Source: Streptococcus suis S735 (lineage in GTDB: Bacteria > Bacillota > Bacilli > Lactobacillales > Streptococcaceae). Taken from it: DNA of 64,000 nt. The stretch is from assembly GCF_000294495.1 (NCBI RefSeq), contig NC_018526.1, positions 1,674,001 through 1,738,000 on the forward strand, given 5' to 3'. This document shows positions 1 through 8,482 of this stretch, piece by piece. The notes under the pieces are model-generated. The model saw nothing but the letters and a program-made list of their open reading frames with translations, was not told where the DNA came from and ran no database searches. Made by a program: the position numbers and the translations under genes. Positions within the stretch are counted from its first letter, which is position 1; each line of letters starts with the position of its first letter.

Positions 1-57
1 ATCAATCCATCCGCAAATAATCATCGAAAAACGACCTCTTAATCTACAAATAAATTA

Positions 58-94
58 TAAGGGCACTTAACATTCTTAGGTGCCTTTTACTGTA
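58..94 (+). terminator. Terminator of a gene upstream of the window
   Basis: A hairpin with arms GGCACTTAA and TTAGGTGCC (one G-U pair) is followed by a short T run. It lies before ilvD, so it probably ends a plus-strand gene left of the window. Confidence 0.5.
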
Positions 95-99
95 GAATA

Positions 100-123
100 A
101 ATTGTTGAAAAATTCGGAAATTT
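100..123 (+). promoter_or_regulatory. Possible CodY-like sites upstream of ilvD
   Basis: Two overlapping 15-mers (100-114 and 109-123) each match 11 of 15 positions of the CodY consensus AATTTTCWGAAAATT. CodY represses branched-chain amino acid genes in streptococci, which suits ilvD. The match is modest. A TATAAT -10 element follows at 168-173. Confidence 0.35.
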
Positions 124-202
124 CCAATTGTTTATCAAATCTTTTATCGTTTCTTTCATATCTATGATATAATGGGTAAAATAAGATAGGGAGAAGAAAA
201 TT

Positions 203-1918
203 ATGACCGATACAAACAAACTTAAAGACTTTCGACATCGTAGCTCTGTTTACGATTCGATGGTCAAATCGCCCAACCGTGCTATGTTGCGTGCCACAGG
301 TATGACCGATGATAGCTTTGAAAAGCCTATTGTTGGGGTTATTTCGACATGGGCTGAAAACACACCCTGTAACATCCACCTTCATGACTTTGGAAAATTA
401 GCCAAAGAAGGTGTCAAGGAAGCAGGTGCCTGGCCTGTCCAATACGGTACCATCACCGTTGCAGACGGAATCGCTATGGGAACTCCTGGCATGCGTTTCT
501 CCTTGACTTCACGTGATATCATTGCAGATTCTATTGAGGCAGCCATGGGAGGGCACAACGTGGATGCCTTTGTCGCAATCGGTGGCTGTGATAAAAACAT
601 GCCTGGTTCCATGATTGCCATCGCCAATATGGACATTCCTGCCGTATTTGCCTACGGTGGAACCATCGCACCAGGAAACCTCAATGGCAAAGATATTGAC
701 TTGGTTTCTGTCTTCGAAGGAATCGGAAAATGGAACAACGGTGACTTGACTGCTGAAGAGGTTCGTCAAATCGAGTGTAATGCTTGCCCTGGACCTGGTG
801 GTTGCGGTGGTATGTACACTGCCAATACCATGGCTACTGCCATTGAGGTAATGGGCATGTCTATTCCTGGCTCTTCTTCTCACCCTGCTGAATCTCCTGA
901 GAAGAAGGCTGATATTGAAGAAGCTGGTCGTGCTGTTGTACGCATGCTAGAACTTGGCATCAAACCATCTGACATTATGACGCGTGAAGCCTTTGAAGAT
1001 GCCATTACAGTCACAATGGCTCTGGGCGGCTCAACCAACGCTACTCTGCACTTGCTGGCCATTGCCCATGCTGCCAACGTTGATTTGACCTTGGAAGATT
1101 TCAACGATTTCCAAGAGCGTGTGCCTCATTTGGCCGACTTAAAACCATCTGGTAAATATGTTTTCCAAGACCTCTATAATGTCGGCGGTGTCCCTGCGGT
1201 TATGAAATACTTGCTCAAAAACGGCTTCCTTCATGGCGACCGCATCACATGTACAGGTAAAACCGTTGCTGAAAACCTAAAGAATTTTGCAGACTTGACT
1301 CCAGGTCAAGATGTCATCATGCCACTTGAAAATCCAAAACGAGCGGATGGACCTCTGATTATCTTGAAAGGTAACCTTGCTCCTGAAGGTGCCGTTGCCA
1401 AGGTTTCTGGTGTGAAAGTCCGCAACCATACAGGTCCAGCCAAGGTCTTTGATTCTGAAGAAGAAGCTATCGAAGCAGTCTTGACTGACGAAATCGTAGA
1501 TGGCGATGTAGTCGTTGTCCGCTATGTTGGACCAAAAGGCGGTCCTGGTATGCCTGAAATGCTGTCCCTTTCTTCTATGATTGTCGGAAAAGGCCAAGGT
1601 GACAAGGTAGCCCTTCTAACAGACGGTCGTTTCTCTGGTGGTACCTATGGACTGGTTGTGGGACACATCGCACCTGAAGCTCAGGATGGTGGGCCAATTG
1701 CCTACCTCCGTACTGGTGATTTGGTGACGGTTGATCAAGATACCAAAGAAATCACCATGCACGTTTCTGACCAAGAAATCGAAGAACGCAAGAAAACAAC
1801 TGTTATTCCACCACTCTACTCTCGTGGCGTTCTCGGAAAATACGCCCACACTGTATCCTCTGCCTCTAAAGGAGCCGTTACCGACTTCTGGAGACCAGAA
1901 CGTACGGGGAAAAAATAA
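203..1918 (+). CDS. ilvD: Dihydroxy-acid dehydratase
   Basis: This 571-residue protein is a full-length dihydroxy-acid dehydratase, the enzyme that turns 2,3-dihydroxy-isovalerate and its methylvalerate homologue into the 2-keto acids that precede valine and isoleucine. The iron-sulfur ligand motifs are visible: GGCDKNMPG near residue 130 and [15 protein letters not shown] near 195, with a C-terminal GRFSGGTYG segment. The start is set by a GGGAGAAG ribosome site 9 bases upstream and the TATAAT at 168-173. The gene is monocistronic in view of the hairpin that follows. The other ilv genes are not in the window, although leuABCD lies about 52 kb away. Confidence 0.97.
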   Translation: MTDTNKLKDFRHRSSVYDSMVKSPNRAMLRATGMTDDSFEKPIVGVISTWAENTPCNIHLHDFGKLAKEGVKEAGAWPVQYGTITVADGIAMGTPGMRFSLTSRDIIADSIEAAMGGHNVDAFVAIGGCDKNMPGSMIAIANMDIPAVFAYGGTIAPGNLNGKDIDLVSVFEGIGKWNNGDLTAEEVRQIECNACPGPGGCGGMYTANTMATAIEVMGMSIPGSSSHPAESPEKKADIEEAGRAVVRMLELGIKPSDIMTREAFEDAITVTMALGGSTNATLHLLAIAHAANVDLTLEDFNDFQERVPHLADLKPSGKYVFQDLYNVGGVPAVMKYLLKNGFLHGDRITCTGKTVAENLKNFADLTPGQDVIMPLENPKRADGPLIILKGNLAPEGAVAKVSGVKVRNHTGPAKVFDSEEEAIEAVLTDEIVDGDVVVVRYVGPKGGPGMPEMLSLSSMIVGKGQGDKVALLTDGRFSGGTYGLVVGHIAPEAQDGGPIAYLRTGDLVTVDQDTKEITMHVSDQEIEERKKTTVIPPLYSRGVLGKYAHTVSSASKGAVTDFWRPERTGKK

Positions 1919-1927
1919 GGAACTCAA

Positions 1928-1953
1928 CGACCCTGTCCTCGCGGTAGGGTTTT
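1928..1953 (+). terminator. Possible terminator after ilvD
   Basis: An ACCCTGTCC / GGTAGGGT hairpin followed by TTTT sits directly downstream of the ilvD stop codon. The T run is short, so some read-through into the next gene is possible. Confidence 0.4.
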
Positions 1954-1968
1954 CCAAAAGGAGAAAAA

Positions 1969-2364
1969 ATGAAACTAAACGTCGAACTCTCCCGCTTTCG
2001 TGTTAAAGAAGGCAAAACCGTTCAAGTAGATGAATGGATGGCCTTTCTCAACGAGCACATGGAAGACACCCTTCTCACTCTTGAAGGAGAGAAAATGTAT
2101 GTCGAAACCATCTTCCGTGAGGTATTGGACGGACGCGAATACCTCTATTGGTACTCTGTCCAAGCCGAAGGGGGGATTGAAGTCGAAGATTCAGAATCCT
2201 ACATCGACAAAAAACATTTAGAATACTGGGAAGAATGCATTGATCCAAGCTATGGTATGGTCGATCTGGATCCTCAAGTCCTTATGATTCCCAAACCCAT
2301 TTATGAAACGATGGAAGAATTAGACAGACAATACGATGACACGTTTAAAAAAGAGCTGCAGTAA
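1969..2364 (+). CDS. DUF6176-like small cytoplasmic protein
   Basis: A 131-residue acidic protein begins after a clear AAAAGGAG ribosome site. It has no signal peptide or membrane segment. The N-terminal stretch with SRFRVKEGK and the later EGEKMYVETIFRE segment resemble the DUF6176 family of small Gram-positive proteins, whose function is unknown. It lies 50 bases after ilvD on the same strand, but a weak hairpin between them suggests it may be transcribed separately. The family name is from memory of the sequence pattern. No role is assigned. Confidence 0.75.
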   Translation: MKLNVELSRFRVKEGKTVQVDEWMAFLNEHMEDTLLTLEGEKMYVETIFREVLDGREYLYWYSVQAEGGIEVEDSESYIDKKHLEYWEECIDPSYGMVDLDPQVLMIPKPIYETMEELDRQYDDTFKKELQ

Positions 2365-2385
2365 AATAAAACTGCAACTCTTTTA
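2350..2385. terminator. Bidirectional terminator between convergent genes
   Basis: An AAGAGCTGCAG / CTGCAACTCTT hairpin overlaps the end of the plus-strand gene. It is flanked by T runs usable in both directions, as expected between convergent genes. Confidence 0.6.
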
Positions 2386-2724
2386 TTTAGGGCTTATCCC
2401 CAGAGTAATTCGACCTAAGCGACTAATTCTTGTCATTTTCCAAGCAGGAGACCAAACAATCTCGACCTGAGCATCTTCTATTCCGTCAATAGTCTTCAAA
2501 GCTGCTACTAACTCTCCAGGCATCGTATCTGCACATGAGCAACCTGCATCAGTAAAGGTCATAACTACTTTACAAAACCCGGTTTCATCTAGATGAATTT
2601 CATAGACAAGTCCTAAATTGTATATATCCAACTCAATCTCGGGGTCGTGAATGGATTCCAATACCTCCACCAATTGATCTGACAAAATAAGGGCTCGCTC
2701 ATTGATCTGAATATCTTCTCTCAT
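2383..2724 (-). CDS. MIP18/DUF59 family metal-sulfur cluster assembly factor
   Basis: This 113-residue protein matches the MIP18 (DUF59, PaaD/SufT-like) family, small proteins linked to maturation of iron-sulfur enzymes. It carries the typical segment SIHDPEIELDIYNLGLVYEI near residues 25-44 and a FTDAGCSCADTMPGEL segment with the expected cysteines near 57-72. The gene is convergent with the DUF6176-like gene and shares a terminator with it. No suf genes are nearby, so a role in Fe-S assembly rests only on the family. Confidence 0.85.
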   Translation of the reverse strand: MREDIQINERALILSDQLVEVLESIHDPEIELDIYNLGLVYEIHLDETGFCKVVMTFTDAGCSCADTMPGELVAALKTIDGIEDAQVEIVWSPAWKMTRISRLGRITLGISPK

Positions 2725-2814
2725 TTATCCAAACACTCCTAAAACATTTATAAAAAGTATTGTATCATAATTATTTGAAATATACTTGTCTTACCAAATG
2801 TTTTCAACTAGTTT

Positions 2815-3268
2815 TCAAAGTGCACGAACCTCTGAATTCTCACCTTGACCAATAGAAAAGATATACTTATGACCTTGAGTCAAGCTATGATAGAAGCCAT
2901 GACCAGCATAAATCTGAAATACTTGCATTGTATCACTAGACTCATCTTTATAGATATGTTGATAATAAGGATTATCCGCAAAAACTGTCTTTAGATAGTC
3001 GTTCTCCACAGGTCTAGCAGCCCCTTCTACACACACGCACTACCTGGATAAGGTACCCTTCCTCAGAAATAGCCGTCATCGCAACTCTTTGATCCCCCAT
3101 CAATTGATCATAGAAATGCGTTTCTGGGCTTGTCATAAAGAAAATCCCTTCTTCGTTTGCTGCAGTGATATGAGCATGACGAGCATGTGGATTTCCATAC
3201 TCATCCAAAGTAGCAAAAACCCCAACCTTCATATCTTCCAAAATATGCATAATATCTTTTAGTTCCAT
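2815..3268 (-). pseudogene. Pyridoxamine 5'-phosphate oxidase-like protein, frameshifted
   Basis: Two adjacent frames together encode one PPOx-like split-barrel flavin-binding protein of about 150 residues. The first (3014-3268, starting at MELKDIMHIL after an AAGGGGTGAT ribosome site) ends soon after ISEEGYLIQVVRV. The second (2815 to about 3036) continues with VEGAARPVENDYLKTVF. The break falls in a (GT)4 tract around 3028-3036. Adding one GT unit or removing two would restore a continuous frame. Proteins of this family use FMN or related flavins in oxidation or nitro-reduction. It is either inactivated or subject to slippage. A sequencing error cannot be excluded from one read of the region. 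Confidence 0.8.
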
Positions 3269-3325
3269 GGTATCACCCCTTGAAAACACCTATTTTCTAA
3301 AGTATATCAAAAACAAGCGAAAATG

Positions 3326-3511
3326 TTAAGTGGAATATTGATAGAAATAGTGAAAGTGTTTCATGAACAACTCCCTACTGACGGAACCATTTAAGAAGGT
3401 AGCTATGTTTGCTTCATTTTCAACCTTCAAAGGTTCCTGAACCCTTTTGATTTCCAATTGGTATGGATTTGACTCTGAACCGATTATGACATCAATCAAA
3501 ATCCGTTGTAA
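3326..3511 (-). pseudogene. Probable gene remnant, C-terminal 61 codons
   Basis: An open stretch of 61 codons plus stop reads as protein-like sequence containing IIGSESNPYQLEIKRVQEP and later SRELFMKHFHYFY. It has no in-frame start with a ribosome site and is bounded upstream by a stop codon. I do not recognise the family. It sits between the frameshifted PPOx-like gene and rpsI, and looks like the 3' end of a gene lost by deletion. Chance coding-like composition is the alternative. Confidence 0.35.
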
Positions 3512-3580
3512 CTATAAAAACTACCTAATTATAAAAAAGCGACTCTTGAGTGCTTTGAAACGTTGATATATTGCGGTATA

Positions 3581-3973
3581 TTAACGTTTACTAAACTGGC
3601 TTGCTTTACGTGCTTTCTTAAGACCTGGTTTCTTACGTTCAACCATACGAGCGTCACGTGTAAGAAGACCTGCGCGTTTCAATGAATCGCGGAAGTCTGG
3701 GTCTACTTGAAGCAATGCACGCGCGATACCGTGACGGATCGCACCTGATTGACCACCGTAACCACCACCGTTCACGTTAACGAAAACGTCGTATGAACCT
3801 TGTGTTGAAGTTACTGCGAATGGTTGGTTGATAACCAAACGAAGGTCAGCATGTGGGATGTACTCTTCTACATCTTTTTTGTTTACTGTGATTTTACCAG
3901 TACCTGGGACCAAACGTACGCGTGCAACCGCGTTTTTACGACGACCAGTACCTGTGTATTGTGCTTGTGCCAT
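3581..3973 (-). CDS. rpsI: 30S ribosomal protein S9
   Basis: The 130-residue product is ribosomal protein S9. It shows [19 protein letters not shown] at the N-terminus, the [19 protein letters not shown] core, and the conserved basic tail ending in SKR that reaches into the P site of the small subunit. It follows rplM by 19 bases, the standard L13-S9 operon, and should be controlled from the rplM leader. Confidence 0.98.
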   Translation of the reverse strand: MAQAQYTGTGRRKNAVARVRLVPGTGKITVNKKDVEEYIPHADLRLVINQPFAVTSTQGSYDVFVNVNGGGYGGQSGAIRHGIARALLQVDPDFRDSLKRAGLLTRDARMVERKKPGLKKARKASQFSKR

Positions 3974-3992
3974 TTAGATTACGTCCTTTCCC

Positions 3993-4439
3993 TTAGATAA
4001 GACCTGAAATATCAAGTACTTCTGGTTGTTGTGCAGCGTGAGTGTGCTCAGCACCTACAAACACTTTCAACTTCATGCCTTGTGCACGACCAAGTGTGTT
4101 GTGTGGAAGCATACCTTTAACTGATTTCTCAATCAAACGAACAGCGTTTTTAGAACGCAATTCACCAGCTGAGATTGATTTCAAGCCACCTGGGTGGTTT
4201 GAGTGAGTGTAGTAGATCTTATCAGTTGCTTTTTTACCAGTCAATTTCACTTTCTCAGCGTTGATTACGATAACGAAGTCACCAGTATCAGTGTGAGGTG
4301 TGAAAGTTGGTTTGTTTTTACCACGAAGAACGCTAGCAACTACTGCTGAAAGGCGTCCAAGAGGTACATCAGTAGCGTCTACTACATACCATTTACGTTC
4401 AACTTGGCCTGGTTTAGCCATAAATGTTGTTTTGTTCAT
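3993..4439 (-). CDS. rplM: 50S ribosomal protein L13
   Basis: The 148-residue product is ribosomal protein L13, an early-assembly protein of the large subunit. Diagnostic segments are [16 protein letters not shown] near residue 20, the [16 protein letters not shown] segment and the [18 protein letters not shown] segment in the C-terminal half. It is the first gene of the rplM-rpsI operon, with an AGGAG site 6 bases before the ATG, a structured leader at 4463-4534 and a strong promoter at 4546-4574. Confidence 0.98.
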   Translation of the reverse strand: MNKTTFMAKPGQVERKWYVVDATDVPLGRLSAVVASVLRGKNKPTFTPHTDTGDFVIVINAEKVKLTGKKATDKIYYTHSNHPGGLKSISAGELRSKNAVRLIEKSVKGMLPHNTLGRAQGMKLKVFVGAEHTHAAQQPEVLDISGLI

Positions 4440-4462
4440 GATTTCTCCTATACGAATCGTTT

Positions 4463-4534
4463 TTGTTTACTGGGCGGATGTTCCGGTCCGCGGGTATTTG
4501 GAAGGTTCCGGGGCCTTTCAAATGGGGTAAACAA
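4463..4534 (-). ncRNA. L13 ribosomal protein leader RNA
   Basis: The rplM 5' UTR folds into a closed junction. An 8-bp stem (TTGTTTAC at 4527-4534 pairing with GTAAACAA at 4463-4470) encloses two hairpins, GAAAGG/CCTTC and GCGGA/TCCGC, whose loops both carry the motif CCGGAAC. This position and architecture fit the Firmicutes L13 leader, which is thought to bind L13 for autoregulation. The assignment to that RNA family is from knowledge of its location, not from a covariance search. Confidence 0.75.
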
Positions 4535-4545
4535 TACCATCTACC

Positions 4546-4574
4546 ATTTTATCAAATCTACTAGTGTCCGTCAA
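4546..4574 (-). promoter_or_regulatory. Promoter of rplM-rpsI
   Basis: Reading the minus strand, TTGACG (4569-4574) and TAAAAT (4546-4551) are separated by exactly 17 bases. This is a near-consensus vegetative promoter placed just upstream of the L13 leader. Confidence 0.75.
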
Positions 4575-4653
4575 GCTATTTTACTTTACTTTTTTTATTT
4601 TTTGAAAGATAGCAGAGCTGCTGAGAATGAAAGCCTTATCCATTTTAAATTTC

Positions 4654-4815
4654 TTACTGCCCTAGTTGTCCAGGCAAGACCAGCTTCTCCTTATAAGGAA
4701 AGGTTTTATCAAATTCTTCCAAGACCAATTCATCCACCGTATAGACCAGAGGACCTGTAAAACACCAGTTTCAGCCATCCAAGGCTTCTGGTTGGAACAA
4801 CTTGACAATGAGCAT
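4654..4815 (-). pseudogene. Small 54-codon gene interrupted by one in-frame TGA
   Basis: An ATG at 4815 follows a strong AAAAGGAGGT ribosome site. The frame reads MLIVKLFQPEALDG, then TGA at 4771-4773, then 38 further protein-like codons including GPLVYTVDELVLEEFDKTF, to a TAA at 4654. A single base change in the TGA (for example to TGG) would give a continuous 53-residue protein. I do not recognise the family. The intact ribosome site suggests recent inactivation. A 14-residue peptide is all that would be made without read-through. Confidence 0.5.
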
Positions 4816-4903
4816 TATCGTACCTCCTTTTGATTACCCTATTCTACATAAGTCGTCATCACACAAAAAGGGACACATCTTTACAAGAAATATCCCTTAG
4901 AAT

Positions 4904-5767
4904 CTAGGCTCTCATTGCTGTACCAATTGATAAAATAGCTAAGACTCCTGTCCCTGTATGAGTGGCAATCACAGGCCCTAATTCTGTCAATAGAACATCA
5001 GAAATACGGTCGTCTTCCAATAAACTAGATTTGACGCCCTCTGCCGCCTCAATATCACCTGTATAGGCCACCATGACCGTAGAATGATCCAAGTTGTCCA
5101 AGGTCAAGTTCAGCATTTCCTTAATTCCTTTTTTACGACCACGGATTTTGGCAATGGCTTCTAACTTCCCTTCCGCATTGAGTGCAAGGAGAGGTTTGAT
5201 ATTGACCAATCCACCAATGAGGGCTGCCGCTTTAGACAAGCGTCCACCTCGCACCAAATGATTAAGGTCCTCGACCAAGAGGTAGGTTCGTAAGCGCGGC
5301 ACCAAATCTTCTACGATTGCCTTGGTTTCTGCCAGAGTCTTACCTGCAGCACGTGCCTCAACGGCTTTCATGACTAAGTAGCCTTCTCCAATGGTCGCTG
5401 CCTTTGTATCAACGATGGTGATGACTGCTTCTGGATATTGGTCCATAACCATATCTCGTGCAATAACTGCACTCTGGTAGGTCCCTGAAAGAGCTGCTGA
5501 GAAAGCGAGATAAAGCACCTCATGATCTTCCTTGGCTGCCGCTTCAAAAACTTCTTCAAACTGACCAACATTGACCTGACTGGTCGTGGGTTGGCTGCCA
5601 GAAGCCATTTTCTCCAGTAAATCTGCAGAGGTCAAGCGGTTTTCACCGACTGTTTCATAGGTTGCGCCGTCTAGGTTAATGGTCAAACCAAGCACGGTCA
5701 CATCGTTTTCTTGGACCCAGCTGATTGGCAAATCCGATGTCGAATCGGTTACGATTGTAAATGTCAC
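4904..5767 (-). CDS. DegV family fatty-acid-binding protein
   Basis: The 287-residue product is a DegV family protein. These proteins bind a fatty acid and in Firmicutes serve as FakB-type subunits that present fatty acids to the kinase FakA. The N-terminal TFTIVTDSTSDLP, the TTSQVNVGQFEEVFE segment, the LSGTYQSA segment, and HLVRGGRLS near 167 are all characteristic. It overlaps the upstream yacP gene by 4 bases and is the last gene of the rlmB-yacP-degV operon. Which fatty acid it binds cannot be read from the sequence. Confidence 0.93.
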   Translation of the reverse strand: MTFTIVTDSTSDLPISWVQENDVTVLGLTINLDGATYETVGENRLTSADLLEKMASGSQPTTSQVNVGQFEEVFEAAAKEDHEVLYLAFSAALSGTYQSAVIARDMVMDQYPEAVITIVDTKAATIGEGYLVMKAVEARAAGKTLAETKAIVEDLVPRLRTYLLVEDLNHLVRGGRLSKAAALIGGLVNIKPLLALNAEGKLEAIAKIRGRKKGIKEMLNLTLDNLDHSTVMVAYTGDIEAAEGVKSSLLEDDRISDVLLTELGPVIATHTGTGVLAILSIGTAMRA

Positions 5768-6285
5768 TCTTTCATTTCCTCCATCATTTCTTTTAAGGCT
5801 TGAAAATTCCCATCTGACCAGGGATTGAGCCGTGGGGTGTAGAGTTCTACCTGGTCCACAAACTTGTCCAAGTCCTTTTTGATGACCTTGGTTCTCTCCT
5901 CTAACTCACGCGCCGAAACCCGTAAGGCCCCTTGTGAAAAGACCACCCATTGTTCGTTGAGGTCGCTGGTTGCGACGGAAACCTGCTTGCGACGGTCACT
6001 ATTGAGCTGGGCACTGAGTCGTTCGATATAACTATCTGCCGTCTCTTCCTCCTCTGTAAAAATGACCGATACCTTGAATTCGTCATACTGCTGGCGAAGA
6101 CCTGGCACATGGTGGGCATCAAAGACACAAATCACCTCAATCTGTTCAAAGGCTGCGTAGTGAGACAAGGTGCGAAGCAAGGTCGTTCTGGCCGCATCCA
6201 AGTCTCCCTTTTTAAAATCTTGCTTGGTGGCCTGCCAAAAGGCAATCATGTTGTAGCCATCTACAATGAGAACTTTTTCTTTCAT
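5764..6285 (-). CDS. yacP: YacP-like NYN domain ribonuclease (Rae1 family)
   Basis: The 173-residue protein starts KEKVLIVDGYNMI, with the invariant aspartate and asparagine of the NYN/PIN fold, followed by VICVFDAHHVPG and EEEETADSYIERL, which supply further acidic residues of the nuclease site. Bacillus Rae1 (YacP) is a ribosome-associated endoribonuclease, so a translation-dependent mRNA cleavage role is likely here. The gene lies directly between rlmB and degV with no gap to rlmB, a conserved Firmicutes order. Confidence 0.9.
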   Translation of the reverse strand: MKEKVLIVDGYNMIAFWQATKQDFKKGDLDAARTTLLRTLSHYAAFEQIEVICVFDAHHVPGLRQQYDEFKVSVIFTEEEETADSYIERLSAQLNSDRRKQVSVATSDLNEQWVVFSQGALRVSARELEERTKVIKKDLDKFVDQVELYTPRLNPWSDGNFQALKEMMEEMKE

Positions 6286-7014
6286 TTAGATTTTCTTCCG
6301 AAATACTTCGTACATCAGCACAGCTGCTGCTACGCTGGCGTTGAGAGATTGGACATGGCCCTTCATAGGAATGGTAATCATCTCATCCACCTGCTTTTTG
6401 ATATTGCTGGAGATGCCCTTGCCTTCGTTGCCAATAATAAGAGCTAGTTTGCCAGCTGTATTCCACTTGTGGCTTGGAGTTCCGTTCATATCCGTGCCAA
6501 ATACCCAGAAACCAGCCTCCTTGAGCTTATCGAGAGTTTGGCTAAGATTGGTCACTCGGGCGATTGGGACATGGGCCACCGCACCTGTTGAGGTCTTTGC
6601 CACAACGGGCGTCACGCCAACTGCTCGGTGCTTGGGAATGATGATGCCAGCTACCTGAGTGGCATCTGCGGTCCGCAAAATCGAGCCGAAGTTGTGGGGG
6701 TCTGTCAGACCGTCCAAGATGAGAATGAGGGGATTGTCTTCCTGCTCTGCTTTTTCCAGAATCACCGACAGGTCCGCATAGGCGAACTCAGAGACCCGCA
6801 GGACAAAGCCTTGGTGAACGGCACCTTCTGTCATGTCAGACAGGGTCTTCTTGGGCGTCCAAGAAATCGACACCTTCTTCTCTGCCGCCAGGGCCTTGAT
6901 TTTTTCAACATTTTTTCCGCGCAAATCATCCTGGATGTAGAGCTTGTTGCCGGTGTTAGCCTCCAAACTCTCCACCACAGCATGTACGCCATATACGATA
7001 TCATTCTGTTCCAT
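6286..7014 (-). CDS. rlmB: 23S rRNA (guanosine-2'-O-)-methyltransferase RlmB (TrmH family)
   Basis: The 242-residue product is a SPOUT/TrmH rRNA 2'-O-methyltransferase. An N-terminal substrate-binding domain starts with NDIVYGVHAVVESL. The SPOUT domain shows LDGLTDPHNFGSILRTAD near residue 100, the LIIGNEGKGIS motif near 190 and SLNASVAAAVLMYE at the C-terminus, the knotted SAM-binding region. It heads rlmB-yacP-degV. In most Firmicutes mrnC and cysS lie just upstream, but here they are 28 kb away across an accessory block. Confidence 0.94.
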   Translation of the reverse strand: MEQNDIVYGVHAVVESLEANTGNKLYIQDDLRGKNVEKIKALAAEKKVSISWTPKKTLSDMTEGAVHQGFVLRVSEFAYADLSVILEKAEQEDNPLILILDGLTDPHNFGSILRTADATQVAGIIIPKHRAVGVTPVVAKTSTGAVAHVPIARVTNLSQTLDKLKEAGFWVFGTDMNGTPSHKWNTAGKLALIIGNEGKGISSNIKKQVDEMITIPMKGHVQSLNASVAAAVLMYEVFRKKI

Positions 7015-7043
7015 GGTTTTATTATAGCATATTTTTGAAAAGG

Positions 7044-7068
7044 AAAAAGCCGAGAATTTCTCAGCTTT
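7044..7068 (-). terminator. Terminator after the PASTA/SH3 gene
   Basis: A minus-strand hairpin with arms AAGCTGAGAA and TTCTCGGCTT is followed by TTTTCC. It separates the PASTA/SH3 gene from rlmB. Confidence 0.55.
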
Positions 7069-7069
7069 C

Positions 7070-8227
7070 TTAGTTCACACTGTTTTCCAGATAATAATGT
7101 TGGGCAACATACCAGTTGACACCCCCTTGTTCCGGATCTGTATCATACTCACTAGCTTCCAACTCCCCACGACTATTGATCCGATAACTCCAATTTCGTG
7201 GCTCAAAATTAGGGTCTGATGGTACAGTTACATCTGCATAAACTAAACCATCCTCAGCCATACGAACACTTATGACAACCTGGTCTTTTCGATACTTTTC
7301 AATCATGACGCTACGGCTAAATAAATCATCCATAACCCAAGCTTTTACCTGATCTGTCGTTAAGTTTTTGGTATCAACCTGCGGTACAGGATTATGCAAA
7401 TCTGTCAACGAAATCCAACCCTGTCCTGACTTTAATCTGCCCCAACTATGTCCTTCCTTTTGAGTCGTCTCAACTATCGTGTACGTTCCAGGTTCTATAT
7501 TGGTCACAACTTCTCCAGATAAACTAGGTTCCTGACGAATAACCAGTCCTTGTTTTTTAATATCCACAGTAAACAATTGAACGGCGCTACCTACCTGAGA
7601 CTGGCTAGAAGCTTGCGAACTTCCAGCAGTCTTACTAGTGGCTACCTCACTAGTTGAACTATCCTCAACTACGGTAGTATCCTTTGCATCTACATTTTTA
7701 GCAATAATTAAGTTAACCGCACTTCCCCGCTTTACCTTCTTCCCACTACTTGGAGAAGATACACTAACCATCCCAGGCTGAACTGACTGTCCACCAACTT
7801 CTGTTATTGTACCAACTTTTAACCCCTCTTCATACAGTAAATCCTTAGCTTCAGATAGCTCAATACCATATAATTCAGGAACTGTAACTTGAGAAATATC
7901 TTGGTATACAAAATATAAGCCAGCCATTCCTAACACAGCCACAACACTTGAAATGATTAGCCATATCTTTCGTCTTTTTGCGTCTGCCAAACGTTTCTCA
8001 GCTTGCTCTCTTTGATAATTCTCATAATCTTCCTCAGCTTCGCTAAGCATTTGCTGGATGACAAATCGTTGACTCTCATCCGTAACCTGTGCTAAGTGCA
8101 ATCGTAATTGAAAAATTCTATCCTTAAACTCTTTTTCAATTTGACGCTCATGCTCTTTTTGCAAAATGTTATTTTGTTTTTGAAGTGCTATTGCTTGAGA
8201 GTTCATAGCAGAGGTTTGAGCATCCAT
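7070..8227 (-). CDS. Membrane protein with PASTA and SH3-like domains; 5' end frameshifted
   Basis: The 385-residue frame has a coiled-coil N-terminus (about 10-85, rich in Q, K and E), one membrane segment (IWLIISSVVAVLGMAGLYF, about 88-107), a single PASTA domain (about 115-175), a Ser/Thr linker, a bacterial SH3 domain (about 215-275, with the GLVIRQEPSLSG pattern) and an unassigned C-terminal domain with YRINSRGELEASEYD. PASTA and SH3b domains usually bind peptidoglycan. The ATG at 8227 has no good ribosome site. A strong GAGGAGATGATT site stands before ATG 8288 in a frame that becomes continuous only if one A is lost from a 7-A run (8227-8233). The native protein probably starts at 8288 (MDQWMRDFEERQ). 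Confidence 0.75.
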   Translation of the reverse strand: MDAQTSAMNSQAIALQKQNNILQKEHERQIEKEFKDRIFQLRLHLAQVTDESQRFVIQQMLSEAEEDYENYQREQAEKRLADAKRRKIWLIISSVVAVLGMAGLYFVYQDISQVTVPELYGIELSEAKDLLYEEGLKVGTITEVGGQSVQPGMVSVSSPSSGKKVKRGSAVNLIIAKNVDAKDTTVVEDSSTSEVATSKTAGSSQASSQSQVGSAVQLFTVDIKKQGLVIRQEPSLSGEVVTNIEPGTYTIVETTQKEGHSWGRLKSGQGWISLTDLHNPVPQVDTKNLTTDQVKAWVMDDLFSRSVMIEKYRKDQVVISVRMAEDGLVYADVTVPSDPNFEPRNWSYRINSRGELEASEYDTDPEQGGVNWYVAQHYYLENSVN

Positions 8228-8288
8228 TTTTTTGCTTCAATTCATCATGTCTCTGCCGCTCTTCAAAATCTCGCATCCATTGATCCAT
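8225..8288 (-). other. A7 tract and out-of-frame upstream start of the PASTA/SH3 gene
   Basis: From ATG 8288, 20 codons ending DELKQK read up to the run of seven A (T 8227-8233 on the plus strand), after which this frame soon stops. The main PASTA/SH3 frame begins one base later. With six A the two parts join. The segment is either a true mutation, an assembly error at a homopolymer, or a slippage switch. Confidence 0.6.
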
Positions 8289-8482
8289 AATAATCATCTC
8301 CTCATAAAATATTGGTTATTATCTACAAATAAAATCTATTTTATTTTAGTATAGCATAACACCTTAATTTGTCAATCCTCATTTTCACCCCGTTTCAATC
8401 TAACTTTTGACAAATAGTAAAGCCTATGATATTCTAACATCTACTATTTGTCCGTACAAACGGAATCGAAAAAGGAGATTTT

